A stretch of 64,000 nt of DNA from SZUA-318 sp964412015 (lineage in GTDB: Bacteria; Gemmatimonadota; Gemmatimonadetes; Longimicrobiales; Gaopeijiaceae). The translations under genes were made by a program, and so were the position numbers. The stretch is taken from contig CAYPMO010000002.1 in assembly GCA_964412015.1 (NCBI GenBank), forward strand, positions 1 through 64,000, written 5' to 3'. Shown one piece after another: positions 34,461 through 43,054 of the stretch. The stretch's first letter is position 1; each line of letters begins with the position of its first letter. The notes beneath the pieces were generated by a model that worked only from the letters and a program-made list of their open reading frames with translations, had not been told where the DNA came from and did no database searches.

Positions 34461-34752
34461 CGAGACGCCGACGGAGCGCGAGGCGCTCCGGGGGCTGGAG
34501 CGGGCCGTGCGCGGCGCGCTCGCGCGGCTCGAGCACCTGCGTGAGCGGGCCGAAGCGGCGGAGGCCCGGAGCGGCGAGATGGAGGAGTTGCTGCGGCGGT
34601 TCACGGGAGATGCCGCCGAGGCCGGACGAATGCTCACCCGGCTGAGGTCGCTGGAGCAGGAGAACGCCGACCTGCGAGCGCGTCTGGCGAAGGGGAGGGA
34701 AGGGGTGGAGCGCATGCTGGCCCGTCTCCGATTCCTGGAGGAGCAGCGATGA
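34441..34752 (+). CDS. Small coiled-coil protein preceding ZapA
   Basis: A 103-residue, highly charged helical protein starting at GTG 34441, with GGAGGAG just upstream, inside the end of pheT. Heptad-like Leu/Ala/Glu/Arg patterning runs through most of it (RLEHLRERAEAAEARSGEME, LRSLEQENADLRARLAKG), predicting a coiled coil. It resembles in size and nature the ZapB/FtsL-like partners that accompany ZapA, and it is followed by zapA with an ATGA overlap, so a role at the division ring is plausible. No sequence signature confirms this. Confidence 0.6.
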   Translation: MSNPADSETPTEREALRGLERAVRGALARLEHLRERAEAAEARSGEMEELLRRFTGDAAEAGRMLTRLRSLEQENADLRARLAKGREGVERMLARLRFLEEQR

Positions 34753-35057
34753 AGGAGGCACGCTCGTCGGTCACGGTCCGCATCGATGGTCAGGAGCATA
34801 CGATTCGCGCGAACGCCGAGCCCGCGTACACGAAGAAGTGCGCGAGCCTGGTGGACGAGAGGATCCACGCGATCCGCTCCAAGTCCGGCCTGATCGACGG
34901 GCACAAGGCCGCGATTCTCGCGGCCCTTTCGATTGCGGACGAGTACTTCCAGGCCGTCGAGGACGCCCAGAAGAGCCGGCAGGAGGTCGTCTCCCGGGCG
35001 ACCGACCTCACGCGGCAGCTCGAGGCCGAACTGTCGGCTCCCGGCGACCCTGAATAG
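34749..35057 (+). CDS. zapA: Cell division protein ZapA
   Basis: A 102-residue protein with the ZapA pattern: an N-terminal strand region VTVRIDGQEHTIRANAEPAYTKKCASLVDERIHAIRSK-like, then DGHKAAILAALSIADEYFQA and a C-terminal coiled coil. ZapA crosslinks FtsZ filaments at midcell. It overlaps the coiled-coil gene upstream by four bases. The 129-base gap to rny has no gene; a small GGCGT-GCC / GGC-ACGCC hairpin can be drawn in it. Confidence 0.85.
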   Translation: MKEARSSVTVRIDGQEHTIRANAEPAYTKKCASLVDERIHAIRSKSGLIDGHKAAILAALSIADEYFQAVEDAQKSRQEVVSRATDLTRQLEAELSAPGDPE

Positions 35058-35186
35058 CGCTCGCTTGCATTCTGCGATACCCGAATCCCATTTTCACGGC
35101 ACCTGGGGCGTGCCTCGCCGGCTTGGGGGGCAGACGCCGCTTGTCGTCCATTCGGTCGCCGTCGGTGGCCGGTTTGGGAGTGATAC

Positions 35187-36758
35187 ATGGACACCCCGCT
35201 GGTTTGGGCAGCGGCGGTGGGGCTCATCATCGGGGCGCTGGCAGGCTTCGCGATCGCGCGGAGCCGGGAGAGGGCCCGCCGCGAGCTGGAGGAGGCCCAG
35301 GCCCGGGACGATGCGTCCCGGATCCTGCAGAGGGCGAGGGAGGAGGCGGAGAACCTGAAGAAGGCCGGCGAGCTCGCCGGCCGGGAGGAAGGTTTTCGTC
35401 TCCGCGAGGCCTGGGAAAAGGAGGAGGCGCATCGCCGCGAGGAAGCGGAGCGTATCGAGCGCCGCCTCGTGGAGCGTTCCGAGACCCTCGATCGACAGTT
35501 CGAGCGCCTGAACGAGCGCGAGACGGAGCTCGACGTCCGCGTCGCGGACCTTTTGCGCCGCGAGGGCACCTTGGCCGAGGAGGCCGCCCGGGTCGCCGAG
35601 AAGGGGCAGCAAGCCGTCCGCCGGCTCGAGGAGCTCGCCGGCATATCGGCCGAGGAGGCGCGGAAGAAGCTCGTGGAGGACCTCCAGGACGAGGCGCGCG
35701 CGCAGGCGGCGAACGCCATCCGGGAGATCAAGGAGCTGGCGCAGAAGGACGCCGACCGCGAGGCCAGGAAGATCATCGCGCTCGCGATCCAGCGCATGGC
35801 CGCCGAGCAGACCGCCGAGACCACGGTCTCGGTGGTGCTGCTCCCCTCCGACGAGATGAAAGGGCGGATCATCGGCCGGGAGGGGCGCAATATCCGCTCC
35901 TTCGAGCAGACGACCGGCGTGGACGTCATCATCGACGACACGCCGGAGGCCGTCGTGCTCTCGGCGTTCGACCCGGTGCGCCGGGAGGTCGCGCGCCTCG
36001 CGCTCGAGCGGCTCATCGAGGACGGTCGCATCCACCCGGGCCGGATCGAAGAGGTCGTGAAGAAGGCCTCGGAGGACGTCGAGAAGGGTATGGTGCAGGC
36101 GGCCGAGGAGGTGCTCTACGAGCTCGGGATCCACAACGTGCACCCCGAGATCGTGAAGACGCTCGGACGGCTCAAGTTCCGCACCTCGTACGGGCAGAAC
36201 CAGCTCCAGCACGCCAAGGAGGTCGCGCTCCTGGCGGGGAACATGGCCGCCGAGATGCGGCTCGACGTCCAGGCGGCGAAGCGCGCGGGCGTGCTCCACG
36301 ACGTCGGCAAGGGCATGACGCACGAGCACGAGGGGACGCATGTCGAGTTGGGGCATCGGCTCTGCAAGAAGTACAACGAGTCCGCCATCGTGCTGAACGC
36401 GATCCGCGCGCACCACGACGAAGAGCCGCACTTCTTCCCGGAGACGTTCCTGGTCACGGCCGCAGACGCGATCAGCGGATCGAGGCCCGGCGCCCGTCGT
36501 GAGATGTTCGAGGGCTACGTGAAGCGCCTCGAGAAGCTGGAGGAGATCGCGATGGAGCATCCGGGCGTGGAGCGGGTGTTCGCGATCCAGGCGGGCCGTG
36601 AGCTCCGGGTCATGGTCCAGCCCGAGAAGGTGAGCGACGGGGAGATGGCCCAGATCTCGGAGGAGGTCGCCCGGAGGATCGAGGCCGAGCTCCAGTACCC
36701 GGGCCAGATCAAGGTCGTGGTCGTGCGGGAGACCCGCGCGGTGGACTTCGCGAGGTAG
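35187..36758 (+). CDS. rny: Ribonuclease Y
   Basis: A 523-residue RNase Y. One N-terminal membrane helix (VWAAAVGLIIGALAGFAIA) is followed by a roughly 170-residue coiled coil, then a KH domain (DEMKGRIIGREGRNIRSFEQ) and an HD domain (GVLHDVGKGMTHEHEGTH, NAIRAHHDEEPHF). It anchors RNA decay at the inner membrane and makes the initial endonucleolytic cuts in many mRNAs. ATG 35187 with GGGAG upstream. It follows zapA and precedes folD. Confidence 0.97.
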   Translation: MDTPLVWAAAVGLIIGALAGFAIARSRERARRELEEAQARDDASRILQRAREEAENLKKAGELAGREEGFRLREAWEKEEAHRREEAERIERRLVERSETLDRQFERLNERETELDVRVADLLRREGTLAEEAARVAEKGQQAVRRLEELAGISAEEARKKLVEDLQDEARAQAANAIREIKELAQKDADREARKIIALAIQRMAAEQTAETTVSVVLLPSDEMKGRIIGREGRNIRSFEQTTGVDVIIDDTPEAVVLSAFDPVRREVARLALERLIEDGRIHPGRIEEVVKKASEDVEKGMVQAAEEVLYELGIHNVHPEIVKTLGRLKFRTSYGQNQLQHAKEVALLAGNMAAEMRLDVQAAKRAGVLHDVGKGMTHEHEGTHVELGHRLCKKYNESAIVLNAIRAHHDEEPHFFPETFLVTAADAISGSRPGARREMFEGYVKRLEKLEEIAMEHPGVERVFAIQAGRELRVMVQPEKVSDGEMAQISEEVARRIEAELQYPGQIKVVVVRETRAVDFAR

Positions 36759-36769
36759 GGCGGGGTCGC

Positions 36770-37663
36770 ATGAGTGCCCAGATCATCTCCGGGAAGGACA
36801 TCTCGACCGCTATCCGCGACGAGCTCAGGACGCGGGTCGTGGACCTGAAGGAGGGCTCGGGCGTCACGCCCGGGCTCGCCACCGTGCTCGTCGGCACGGA
36901 CGCGGGGTCGCAGATGTACGTCGGCATGAAGAACAAAGCCGCCGCGGAGCTCGGGATCTACTCGCGCCAGGTCACACTCCCCGAGCGGACGTCCGAGGAG
37001 GAGCTGCTCGGCCTGGTGGAGGGGCTGAACGCGGATCCTCTCATCCACGGGATCCTCGTCCAGCTTCCGCTCCCGGAGCATCTGGGCCAGGGGAGGGTCA
37101 TCGAGGCGATCCACTTCTCGAAGGACGTGGACGGGTTCACGCCCGTGAACGCCGGGCGCCTCATGACCGGCTCGGGACCGTTCTTCGCGCCGTGCACGCC
37201 GGCCGGGGTGGTGGAGATGCTGCTCCGGTCCGGGCACGACCCGTCGGGCCGACGGGTGGTCGTGCTCGGGCGCTCGAAGATCGTGGGCCAGCCGCTGGCG
37301 AACCTGCTGCTCCGAAAGGGGAGGGGGGGCGACGCGACCGTGACCGTCTGTCACTCGCGCACGAGGGACCTGGCGGCCGTGGCGCGCTCCGCCGAGATCC
37401 TCGTCGCGGCGATCGGCCGTCCGGAGATGATCACGGGTGCCATGGTGAGCCCGGGCGCCGTCGTCATCGACGTGGGCACGCACCGCTTGCCCGACCCCGG
37501 TTCGCCCAGGGGATATCGCGTGTGCGGCGACGTGCTGTTCGACGAGGTGAGGGAGGTCGCCGCCGCGATCTCGCCGTCGCCCGGCGGGGTGGGGCCGATG
37601 ACGATCACGATGCTCCTGGCCAACACGGTGGAGTCGGCCGAGCGCGCGGCGGGGACCGCCTGA
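36770..37663 (+). CDS. folD: Bifunctional methylenetetrahydrofolate dehydrogenase/cyclohydrolase FolD
   Basis: A 297-residue FolD. The catalytic YVGMKNKAAAELGI (Tyr and Lys), QLPLPEHL, DVDGFTPVNAGRL, PCTPAGVVEML, the NADP-binding GRSKIVGQPLANLLL and VIDVGTHRL segments are all present. It interconverts 5,10-methylene- and 10-formyl-THF, supplying one-carbon units for purine synthesis and initiator Met-tRNA formylation. It begins 11 bases after rny and is followed 13 bases later by xseA, a frequent neighbour pair. Confidence 0.97.
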   Translation: MSAQIISGKDISTAIRDELRTRVVDLKEGSGVTPGLATVLVGTDAGSQMYVGMKNKAAAELGIYSRQVTLPERTSEEELLGLVEGLNADPLIHGILVQLPLPEHLGQGRVIEAIHFSKDVDGFTPVNAGRLMTGSGPFFAPCTPAGVVEMLLRSGHDPSGRRVVVLGRSKIVGQPLANLLLRKGRGGDATVTVCHSRTRDLAAVARSAEILVAAIGRPEMITGAMVSPGAVVIDVGTHRLPDPGSPRGYRVCGDVLFDEVREVAAAISPSPGGVGPMTITMLLANTVESAERAAGTA

Positions 37664-37676
37664 CGTCCGCGGCGCC

Positions 37677-38972
37677 GTGCCCGACGACCTGAACCCGGAT
37701 CTGTTCGGCCCCGCGGACGACGCCGAGCCCGGGAAGCCGCGTGCCCCGTCGCCCGGGGAGCCGGCGGAGCCCCGCGTCTGGACGGTCTCGCAGGTGAACC
37801 GGGCCGTCCGTGCGCTGCTCGAGGGAGCCGTGGACGCGCTCTGGGTGGCGGGCGAGGTGACGAACTGGACCCGTTCCCGGTCGGGGCATTGCTACTTCAC
37901 GCTCAAAGACGACAAGGCCCAGCTCCGCTGCGTGCTCTTCCGGCTCGACGCCGAGCGCCTCCCGGTGGATCCCGAGGAGGGGATGCAGGTGCGGGTCTTC
38001 GGCTCGCTCACGCTCTACGAGGCCCGGGGCGACTGCCAGCTCGTGGTCACGCAGCTCGAGGCGGAGGGGGCCGAAGGCCTCTGGCGGCTCGCGTTCGAGA
38101 AGCTCAGGGCCAGGCTCGAGCGGGAGGGGCTCCTCGATCGCGCCCGGAAGCGGCGTCTTCCCCGCTTCCCGACCACCGTGGGGGTCGTCACGTCCCCGAC
38201 CGGGGCCGCGATCCACGACATCCTGACCGTGCTCGCCCGGCGGGCGCCTTGGGTGCGGGTGCTCGTGAGCCCGACCCGGGTGCAGGGGGAAGGAGCCTCG
38301 CTCGAGATCGCCAGGGCCCTGGCCACGCTGGACGCCGGCGGGCGCTGCGACGTCCTGATCGTGGGTCGCGGCGGCGGCTCCGTGGAGGACCTCTGGGCGT
38401 TCAACGAGGAGCCGCTGGCGCGTGCGATTGCAGCCTGCCGGACACCCGTGGTATCTGCGGTAGGACATGAGGTGGACGTGACCATCTCCGATCTGGTAGC
38501 GGACTTACGTGCACCGACACCGTCGGCTGCGGCCGAGGCGGTCACGCCGGACCGGGAGAGCGTCGGGAGCCAGATCGCGTCGGTGCCCGAGCGCCTGGCG
38601 CGGGGGCTTCGGGGCACCGTGGAGCGCAGGCGTCTCCGGGTGGCGCGCGCCCTCGAGCGGCTCGGTCGCGCGATCGAGCGGCGCCTCTCCGGTCCCCGTC
38701 AGAGCGTGGACCGCGCGACGGCCCGGCTGGAACAGGATCTGACGCGCCTCCTCGAGCGGCGCCGGGCGACGCTCGCGGCGGGGGCGGGACGGCTCCAGGC
38801 GCTCTCTCCGCTCGCGATCCTCGAGCGGGGGTACTCGGTCGCCCGGACCCCGGAGGGGAAGGTCCTCCGGCGGGTGTTGGATCTGCCGCCCGGCCGTAGA
38901 TTCCATCTGCGTGTCGTGGACGGGACGGTGGCGTGCGAGTCCGCCGGCCCCCTGGAAGGGGAGGAATCGTGA
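37677..38972 (+). CDS. xseA: Exodeoxyribonuclease VII large subunit
   Basis: A 431-residue XseA starting at GTG 37677. An N-terminal OB domain (WVAGEVTNWTRSRSGHCYFTLKDDKAQLRCVLF) is followed by the catalytic segment (VGVVTSPTGAAIHDILTVLARRAP, VLIVGRGGGSVEDLWAFNEEPLARAIAACRTPVVSAVGHEVDVTISD) and a coiled-coil C-terminus (RERLARGL-type heptads) that binds XseB. The complex degrades single-stranded DNA from both ends. The stop overlaps the xseB start by three bases. Confidence 0.96.
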   Translation: MPDDLNPDLFGPADDAEPGKPRAPSPGEPAEPRVWTVSQVNRAVRALLEGAVDALWVAGEVTNWTRSRSGHCYFTLKDDKAQLRCVLFRLDAERLPVDPEEGMQVRVFGSLTLYEARGDCQLVVTQLEAEGAEGLWRLAFEKLRARLEREGLLDRARKRRLPRFPTTVGVVTSPTGAAIHDILTVLARRAPWVRVLVSPTRVQGEGASLEIARALATLDAGGRCDVLIVGRGGGSVEDLWAFNEEPLARAIAACRTPVVSAVGHEVDVTISDLVADLRAPTPSAAAEAVTPDRESVGSQIASVPERLARGLRGTVERRRLRVARALERLGRAIERRLSGPRQSVDRATARLEQDLTRLLERRRATLAAGAGRLQALSPLAILERGYSVARTPEGKVLRRVLDLPPGRRFHLRVVDGTVACESAGPLEGEES

Positions 38973-39226
38973 GCGAGCCCACCGGGACCGACGCCGGCCA
39001 GGCGGCCGAGGAACCTCTCAGCCTCGAAGGGAAGCTCTCGCGCCTGGAGGAGATCCTGGTCCTGCTCGAGGCCGACGAGGTCGAGCTGGAGCGGGCACTC
39101 GCGCTGTTCGAGGAGGGTATCGGCCTCGTGCGGGAGGCCGAGCGCCTGTTGGCCCGGACCGAGCTTCGGGTGGAGCAGCTCCTGGCCGGAGGGGAGACGG
39201 CGCCGTTCGAGGAGCGTGAGGGGTGA
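38969..39226 (+). CDS. xseB: Exodeoxyribonuclease VII small subunit
   Basis: 85 residues from the GTG at 38969, which overlaps the xseA stop and has GGGGAGG upstream. The family motif LEEILVLLEADEVELERALALFEEGIGL is clear, although the first 20 residues are an Ala/Glu/Pro-rich extension. It wraps the XseA coiled coil in the exonuclease VII holoenzyme. Its stop overlaps the next start (GTGA at 39223). Confidence 0.92.
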   Translation: MSEPTGTDAGQAAEEPLSLEGKLSRLEEILVLLEADEVELERALALFEEGIGLVREAERLLARTELRVEQLLAGGETAPFEEREG

Positions 39227-40128
39227 GGAACGGGTTCGACCTGGACGCCTACCTGGCCCGGGAGGCGGTTCCGGTACGCTCGGCGCTCGAGCGCGCCACC
39301 GCGTGGATCGCCGAGCGCGTGGGCCCCGACGTGGCCGACGCCGTGCGCCACGGCGTGCTCTCCGACGGGAAGCGGCTGCGGCCGATTCTGTGCGTGACCG
39401 CGCACCGCGCGTGCGGAGGCCCGGACGTGGAGGCGGCGTACGACCTGGCGGCGTCCCTCGAGCTGATCCACGCCTATTCGCTCATGCATGACGACCTGCC
39501 GTGCATGGACGACGCCGAGCTGCGCCGAGGACGGCCCACCACGCACCGGGCGCGGGGAGAGAACGCGACGATCCGCGCCGGCGCGGCGCTCATCCCCGCG
39601 GCGGCGCTCCAGGCCTGGCGGTCGGCGGAGACGCTCGGCTGCGCCCCCGCATTGGCGCGCCAGGTCGTCGTCCGACTCCTGGAGGCCGCGGGCGGGGGCG
39701 GCATGGTGGGAGGGCAGTGGGTGGACCTCGACGGGGAGGGGAGGTCGCTCGGCGTCGAGGAGCTGGACGGGCTCCACCGGAGGAAGACCGGCGCTCTCCT
39801 GGCTGCGTCGCTCCTCGTGGGCGCGACGGCCGCGGGCGCTCCGGCGCGGACGCTCGCTTCGCTCGAGGCGTATGGGCGCTCGATCGGGCTCGCGTTCCAG
39901 ATCGCCGACGACATCCTGGACGCCACGCAGGACGCCGAGATCCTGGGCAAGCACCCCTCGGACGAGGCGCTCCGCAAGTCCACGTATGTTTCCGTGCACG
40001 GCCTCGACGAGGCTCGACGGCTCGCCCGGGCGCAGGTGGCCTCGGCGCTGGAGGCGCTGGCCGCCTCGGGAGTCGAGATCCCGGCGCTGGAGGCCCTCGC
40101 GCGCTACGTGGTGGACCGTCGCCACTGA
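39223..40128 (+). CDS. ispA: Polyprenyl (farnesyl/geranylgeranyl) diphosphate synthase
   Basis: A 301-residue trans-prenyltransferase with GKRLRPIL, the first aspartate motif DDLPCMDD (DDxxxxD type, as in bacterial short-chain enzymes), RRGRPTTHRA, the second motif DDILD, and KSTYVSVHGLDEAR. It condenses IPP with allylic diphosphates to make C15 or C20 chains. The name ispA is by similarity; chain length was not determined. The xseA-xseB-ispA-dxs order is a well-known conserved cluster. GTG start overlapping the xseB stop. Confidence 0.93.
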   Translation: MRNGFDLDAYLAREAVPVRSALERATAWIAERVGPDVADAVRHGVLSDGKRLRPILCVTAHRACGGPDVEAAYDLAASLELIHAYSLMHDDLPCMDDAELRRGRPTTHRARGENATIRAGAALIPAAALQAWRSAETLGCAPALARQVVVRLLEAAGGGGMVGGQWVDLDGEGRSLGVEELDGLHRRKTGALLAASLLVGATAAGAPARTLASLEAYGRSIGLAFQIADDILDATQDAEILGKHPSDEALRKSTYVSVHGLDEARRLARAQVASALEALAASGVEIPALEALARYVVDRRH

Positions 40129-40171
40129 TATCTTGTTGCGCTGAACCCATCGTCGCCCGAGGAGGCATCCG

Positions 40172-42079
40172 GTGGCTCTTCTGGACCGAATCCGATACCC
40201 GAAGGACCTGCGGGCCCTGCCGCGAACCGAGCTCCGGCGCGTGGTGGAAGAGGCCCGGCAGCGCCACATCGACGTCGTCTCCCAGAAGGGCGGCCACTTC
40301 GGGGCGAGCCTGGGGGTCGCCGAGCTGACCGTCGCGCTCCACTACGTCTACGACACGCCGCGCGACCAGATCGTGTGGGACGTGGGCCACCAGGCCTACA
40401 TCCACAAGATCCTCACAGGGAGGAACGACCGGCTGTCCACGATTCGCCAGGAGGGGGGGCTCGCGCCGTTCTGCCGGCGAGACGAGTCGGAGTACGATGC
40501 GTTCGGCGCCGGTCATGCGGCGACATCCATCTCCGCGGCCTGGGGTATGGCGGTCGCGCGCGACCTCCAGGGCAAGGATTTCCGCGTCGTCGCCGTCATC
40601 GGAGACGGCGCGATGGGGTGCGGGCTCGCCTACGAGGCCCTGAACAACGCCGGGCACACCGGGCGGGACTTCGTCGTCGTCCTCAACGAGAACGAGATGT
40701 CCATCGCCCCCGCCGTGGGCGCCATGAACAAGTACCTCACGGGGGTGATCACGAACCCCGCGTACAACAAGGTCAAGGCCTTGGTGAAGGACGTGATCCA
40801 CCACGCGCCGACCTCGCTGGCCGGCGCCGTGGAGGAGATGGCGGGCCGCTTGCAGGAGAGCGTGAAACACCTGCTCACCCCCGGACTCATCTTCGAGGAG
40901 CTCGGGTTCCGATACGTGGGGCCCGTGGCCGGCCACGACATCGACGCGCTGGTGGATACGCTCGGCCGGGTGCGGGACATGAAGGGGCCCATCCTCGTCC
41001 ACGTCCTCACGCAGAAGGGCAAGGGCTACGTTCCCGCGGAGGCCGATCCCTATACATGGCACGCGTCGGGGCCCTTCGACAAAGTGACGGGCAAGGCGGA
41101 CAAGAAGAGCGGCGGGCTTCCGCGCTACCAGACAGTGTTCGGGAAGGGGCTGATCGAGCTGGCGGACGCCGATCCCCGCGTCGTCGCGATCACTGCGGCC
41201 ATGCCGGACGGCACGAGCACGGACATGTTCGAGAAGGCGCACCCCGACCGGTTCTTCGACGTCGGGATCGCGGAGGGGCACGGAGTCACGTTCGCGGCGG
41301 GGCTCGCCACGCAGGGCGCGCGGCCCGTCGTCGCGATCTACTCGACGTTCCTGCAACGAGCCTTCGACAACGTCGTCCACGACGTCGCGATCCAGAAGCT
41401 CCCGGTCGTGTTCGGGATGGACCGGGGGGGGATCGCGGGCGAGGACGGGCCCACGCACCACGGCACGCTCGACATCGTGTACATGCTGGGCGTGCCCGGG
41501 ATGACGGTGACCGCGCCCAAGGACGGCGCGGAGATGTTGGCGCTCCTCCGTCTGGGCCTCGAGCAGAGCGAGGGCCCGTGGAGCGTCCGGTGGCCGAGGG
41601 ACTCGGTACCGGCTCCGGTGCCTCCGCTCGCCGAGATCCCCCCGGTCGAGCCGTTCACGTGGGAGATCCTGGGCAACGGAGCCGACGTAGCCATCTTGGC
41701 GGTCGGAACGATGGTCGAGGTCTCGCTCGCGGCCGCGGAGCGGCTCGCCTCGGAGGGCATCCGGTGCACGGTCGTGAACTGCCGGTTCCTCAAGCCCTAC
41801 GACCGGGTCCTGTTCGAGGAGATGGCGAGGAGCCACCCGGCGCTCCTGACGGCGGAGGAGGGGCAGGTGACGAACGGATTCGGCGCATTCATGGCGCGCG
41901 AACTCGACGCCCTCGACCTCGATCGGCGGCCGCGCCTGGCGTCGCTGGGCATTCCGGACCGGTTCGTGCAGCACGGAGGCCGCAAGGCGCTTCTGGCCGG
42001 GATCGGCCTGGACGTCGCCGGCGTCGTCGACCGCGTGCGGCAGCTCGTCGGAGTAGGCGAGGGTAGCGGCGTCCGATGA
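40172..42079 (+). CDS. dxs: 1-deoxy-D-xylulose-5-phosphate synthase
   Basis: A 635-residue thiamine-diphosphate enzyme. It has GGHFGASLGVAELTVALHYVYDTPRDQIVWDVGHQAYIHKILTGR, the ThDP motif GDGAMGCGLAYEALNNAG with the NENEMSI metal segment, and the transketolase-like domain (GIAEGHGVTFAAGLA, EDGPTHHGTLDI). It condenses pyruvate and glyceraldehyde 3-phosphate, the first and rate-setting step of the MEP isoprenoid route that feeds the adjacent prenyl synthase and MiaA. GTG start with GAGGAGG upstream. Its stop overlaps the nadK start. Confidence 0.96.
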   Translation: MALLDRIRYPKDLRALPRTELRRVVEEARQRHIDVVSQKGGHFGASLGVAELTVALHYVYDTPRDQIVWDVGHQAYIHKILTGRNDRLSTIRQEGGLAPFCRRDESEYDAFGAGHAATSISAAWGMAVARDLQGKDFRVVAVIGDGAMGCGLAYEALNNAGHTGRDFVVVLNENEMSIAPAVGAMNKYLTGVITNPAYNKVKALVKDVIHHAPTSLAGAVEEMAGRLQESVKHLLTPGLIFEELGFRYVGPVAGHDIDALVDTLGRVRDMKGPILVHVLTQKGKGYVPAEADPYTWHASGPFDKVTGKADKKSGGLPRYQTVFGKGLIELADADPRVVAITAAMPDGTSTDMFEKAHPDRFFDVGIAEGHGVTFAAGLATQGARPVVAIYSTFLQRAFDNVVHDVAIQKLPVVFGMDRGGIAGEDGPTHHGTLDIVYMLGVPGMTVTAPKDGAEMLALLRLGLEQSEGPWSVRWPRDSVPAPVPPLAEIPPVEPFTWEILGNGADVAILAVGTMVEVSLAAAERLASEGIRCTVVNCRFLKPYDRVLFEEMARSHPALLTAEEGQVTNGFGAFMARELDALDLDRRPRLASLGIPDRFVQHGGRKALLAGIGLDVAGVVDRVRQLVGVGEGSGVR

Positions 42080-42996
42080 GCGGCCAGGGGGGTCGAAGCT
42101 CGCTGCCGCGTCCGATCCGCAGGATCGGCGTGGTCCTCCGGCGCCGCCACGAGGATTTCCCGGGGGCGCTCGGCCGTCTGAAGGAGATCTGCGCCGAGCG
42201 GGACGTGGCCGTCGTGTTCGCGGAGCGGGACGTGGGGGAGGAGCCGCCCGACCTCGGCCGCCCCGGACTGATGCACGACGAAGTCGATCTGGTGGTGGCG
42301 CTCGGGGGAGACGGCACGCTCCTCCGCGCGGCGCGCCTCGTCGCGGGGCGCGACATCCCGGTGTTCGGCGTCAACCTGGGCCAGCTCGGGTTCCTGACCC
42401 AGACGGCCGAGGCGGAGCTCGAGACCGGACTCACCCACGTGCTCGACGGTGCATGCGAGCTGGACTGGCGGTTCACGCTCCAGGCCCGAATCGTCGCCGG
42501 CGGCAAGGCCAAGGGGGACGTGCTCCACGCGCTGAACGACGTGGTGGTGCATCGCCCCGGGGCCACCCGCGTGACCCCGATCCACCTGGCGGTGCAGGAC
42601 GGCGACGTCGTCGACGAGATCGGGAGCTTCTCGGCCGACGGCGTGATCATCGCCACCCCCACGGGCTCGACGGCGTATTCGCTCTCGGCCGGTGGCCCGA
42701 TCATCGTGCCCGAGGTGGAGTGCATCGTCGCGACCGCGATCTGCCCGCACTCGCTCTCGGTCCGCCCCCTGGTCGTGCCGGCGCGGGACTCGATCCACCT
42801 GCGCCCGCTCGACGCGACGCAGGAGCTTCAGCTCACCGTGGACGGTCTTCTGGTGAAGAGCCTGGAGGCCCACGACGAGGTGGTCGTAGCGCGCGGCCCG
42901 CACGACGTCGCGCTCGTGCGCCTGCCCGGCCAGACGTTCTTCGGGACGATGCGCCGGAAGCTGAACTGGGCGGCACGGCCCCCCGAGCGGGCCTGA
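42076..42996 (+). CDS. nadK: NAD kinase
   Basis: A 306-residue NAD(+) kinase with GGDGTLLRAAR, NLGQLGFLTQ, LNDVVVHR, SADGVIIATPTGSTAYSLSAGGPIIVPE and the C-terminal SVRPLVVP block. It phosphorylates NAD to NADP. ATG 42076 overlaps the dxs stop. The N-terminal 25 residues are basic and probably disordered. It is followed by recN after 58 bases, a pairing seen in many bacteria. Confidence 0.95.
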   Translation: MSGQGGRSSLPRPIRRIGVVLRRRHEDFPGALGRLKEICAERDVAVVFAERDVGEEPPDLGRPGLMHDEVDLVVALGGDGTLLRAARLVAGRDIPVFGVNLGQLGFLTQTAEAELETGLTHVLDGACELDWRFTLQARIVAGGKAKGDVLHALNDVVVHRPGATRVTPIHLAVQDGDVVDEIGSFSADGVIIATPTGSTAYSLSAGGPIIVPEVECIVATAICPHSLSVRPLVVPARDSIHLRPLDATQELQLTVDGLLVKSLEAHDEVVVARGPHDVALVRLPGQTFFGTMRRKLNWAARPPERA

Positions 42997-43054
42997 TCCG
43001 TGGAGACGTAGAGACATTGAGGGGCCCCGGTCCCCGACCGTACCTTCCCTGACC

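Noticed and set aside
35058..35186. 6S RNA between zapA and rny
   Set aside because: 6S RNA often follows zapA, but the gap is 129 bases, too short, and no long bubble-containing hairpin is visible.
39590..41974. A 794-residue minus-strand frame opposite ispA and dxs
   Set aside because: A shadow of two well-identified genes; its composition is that of antisense GC-rich coding DNA.
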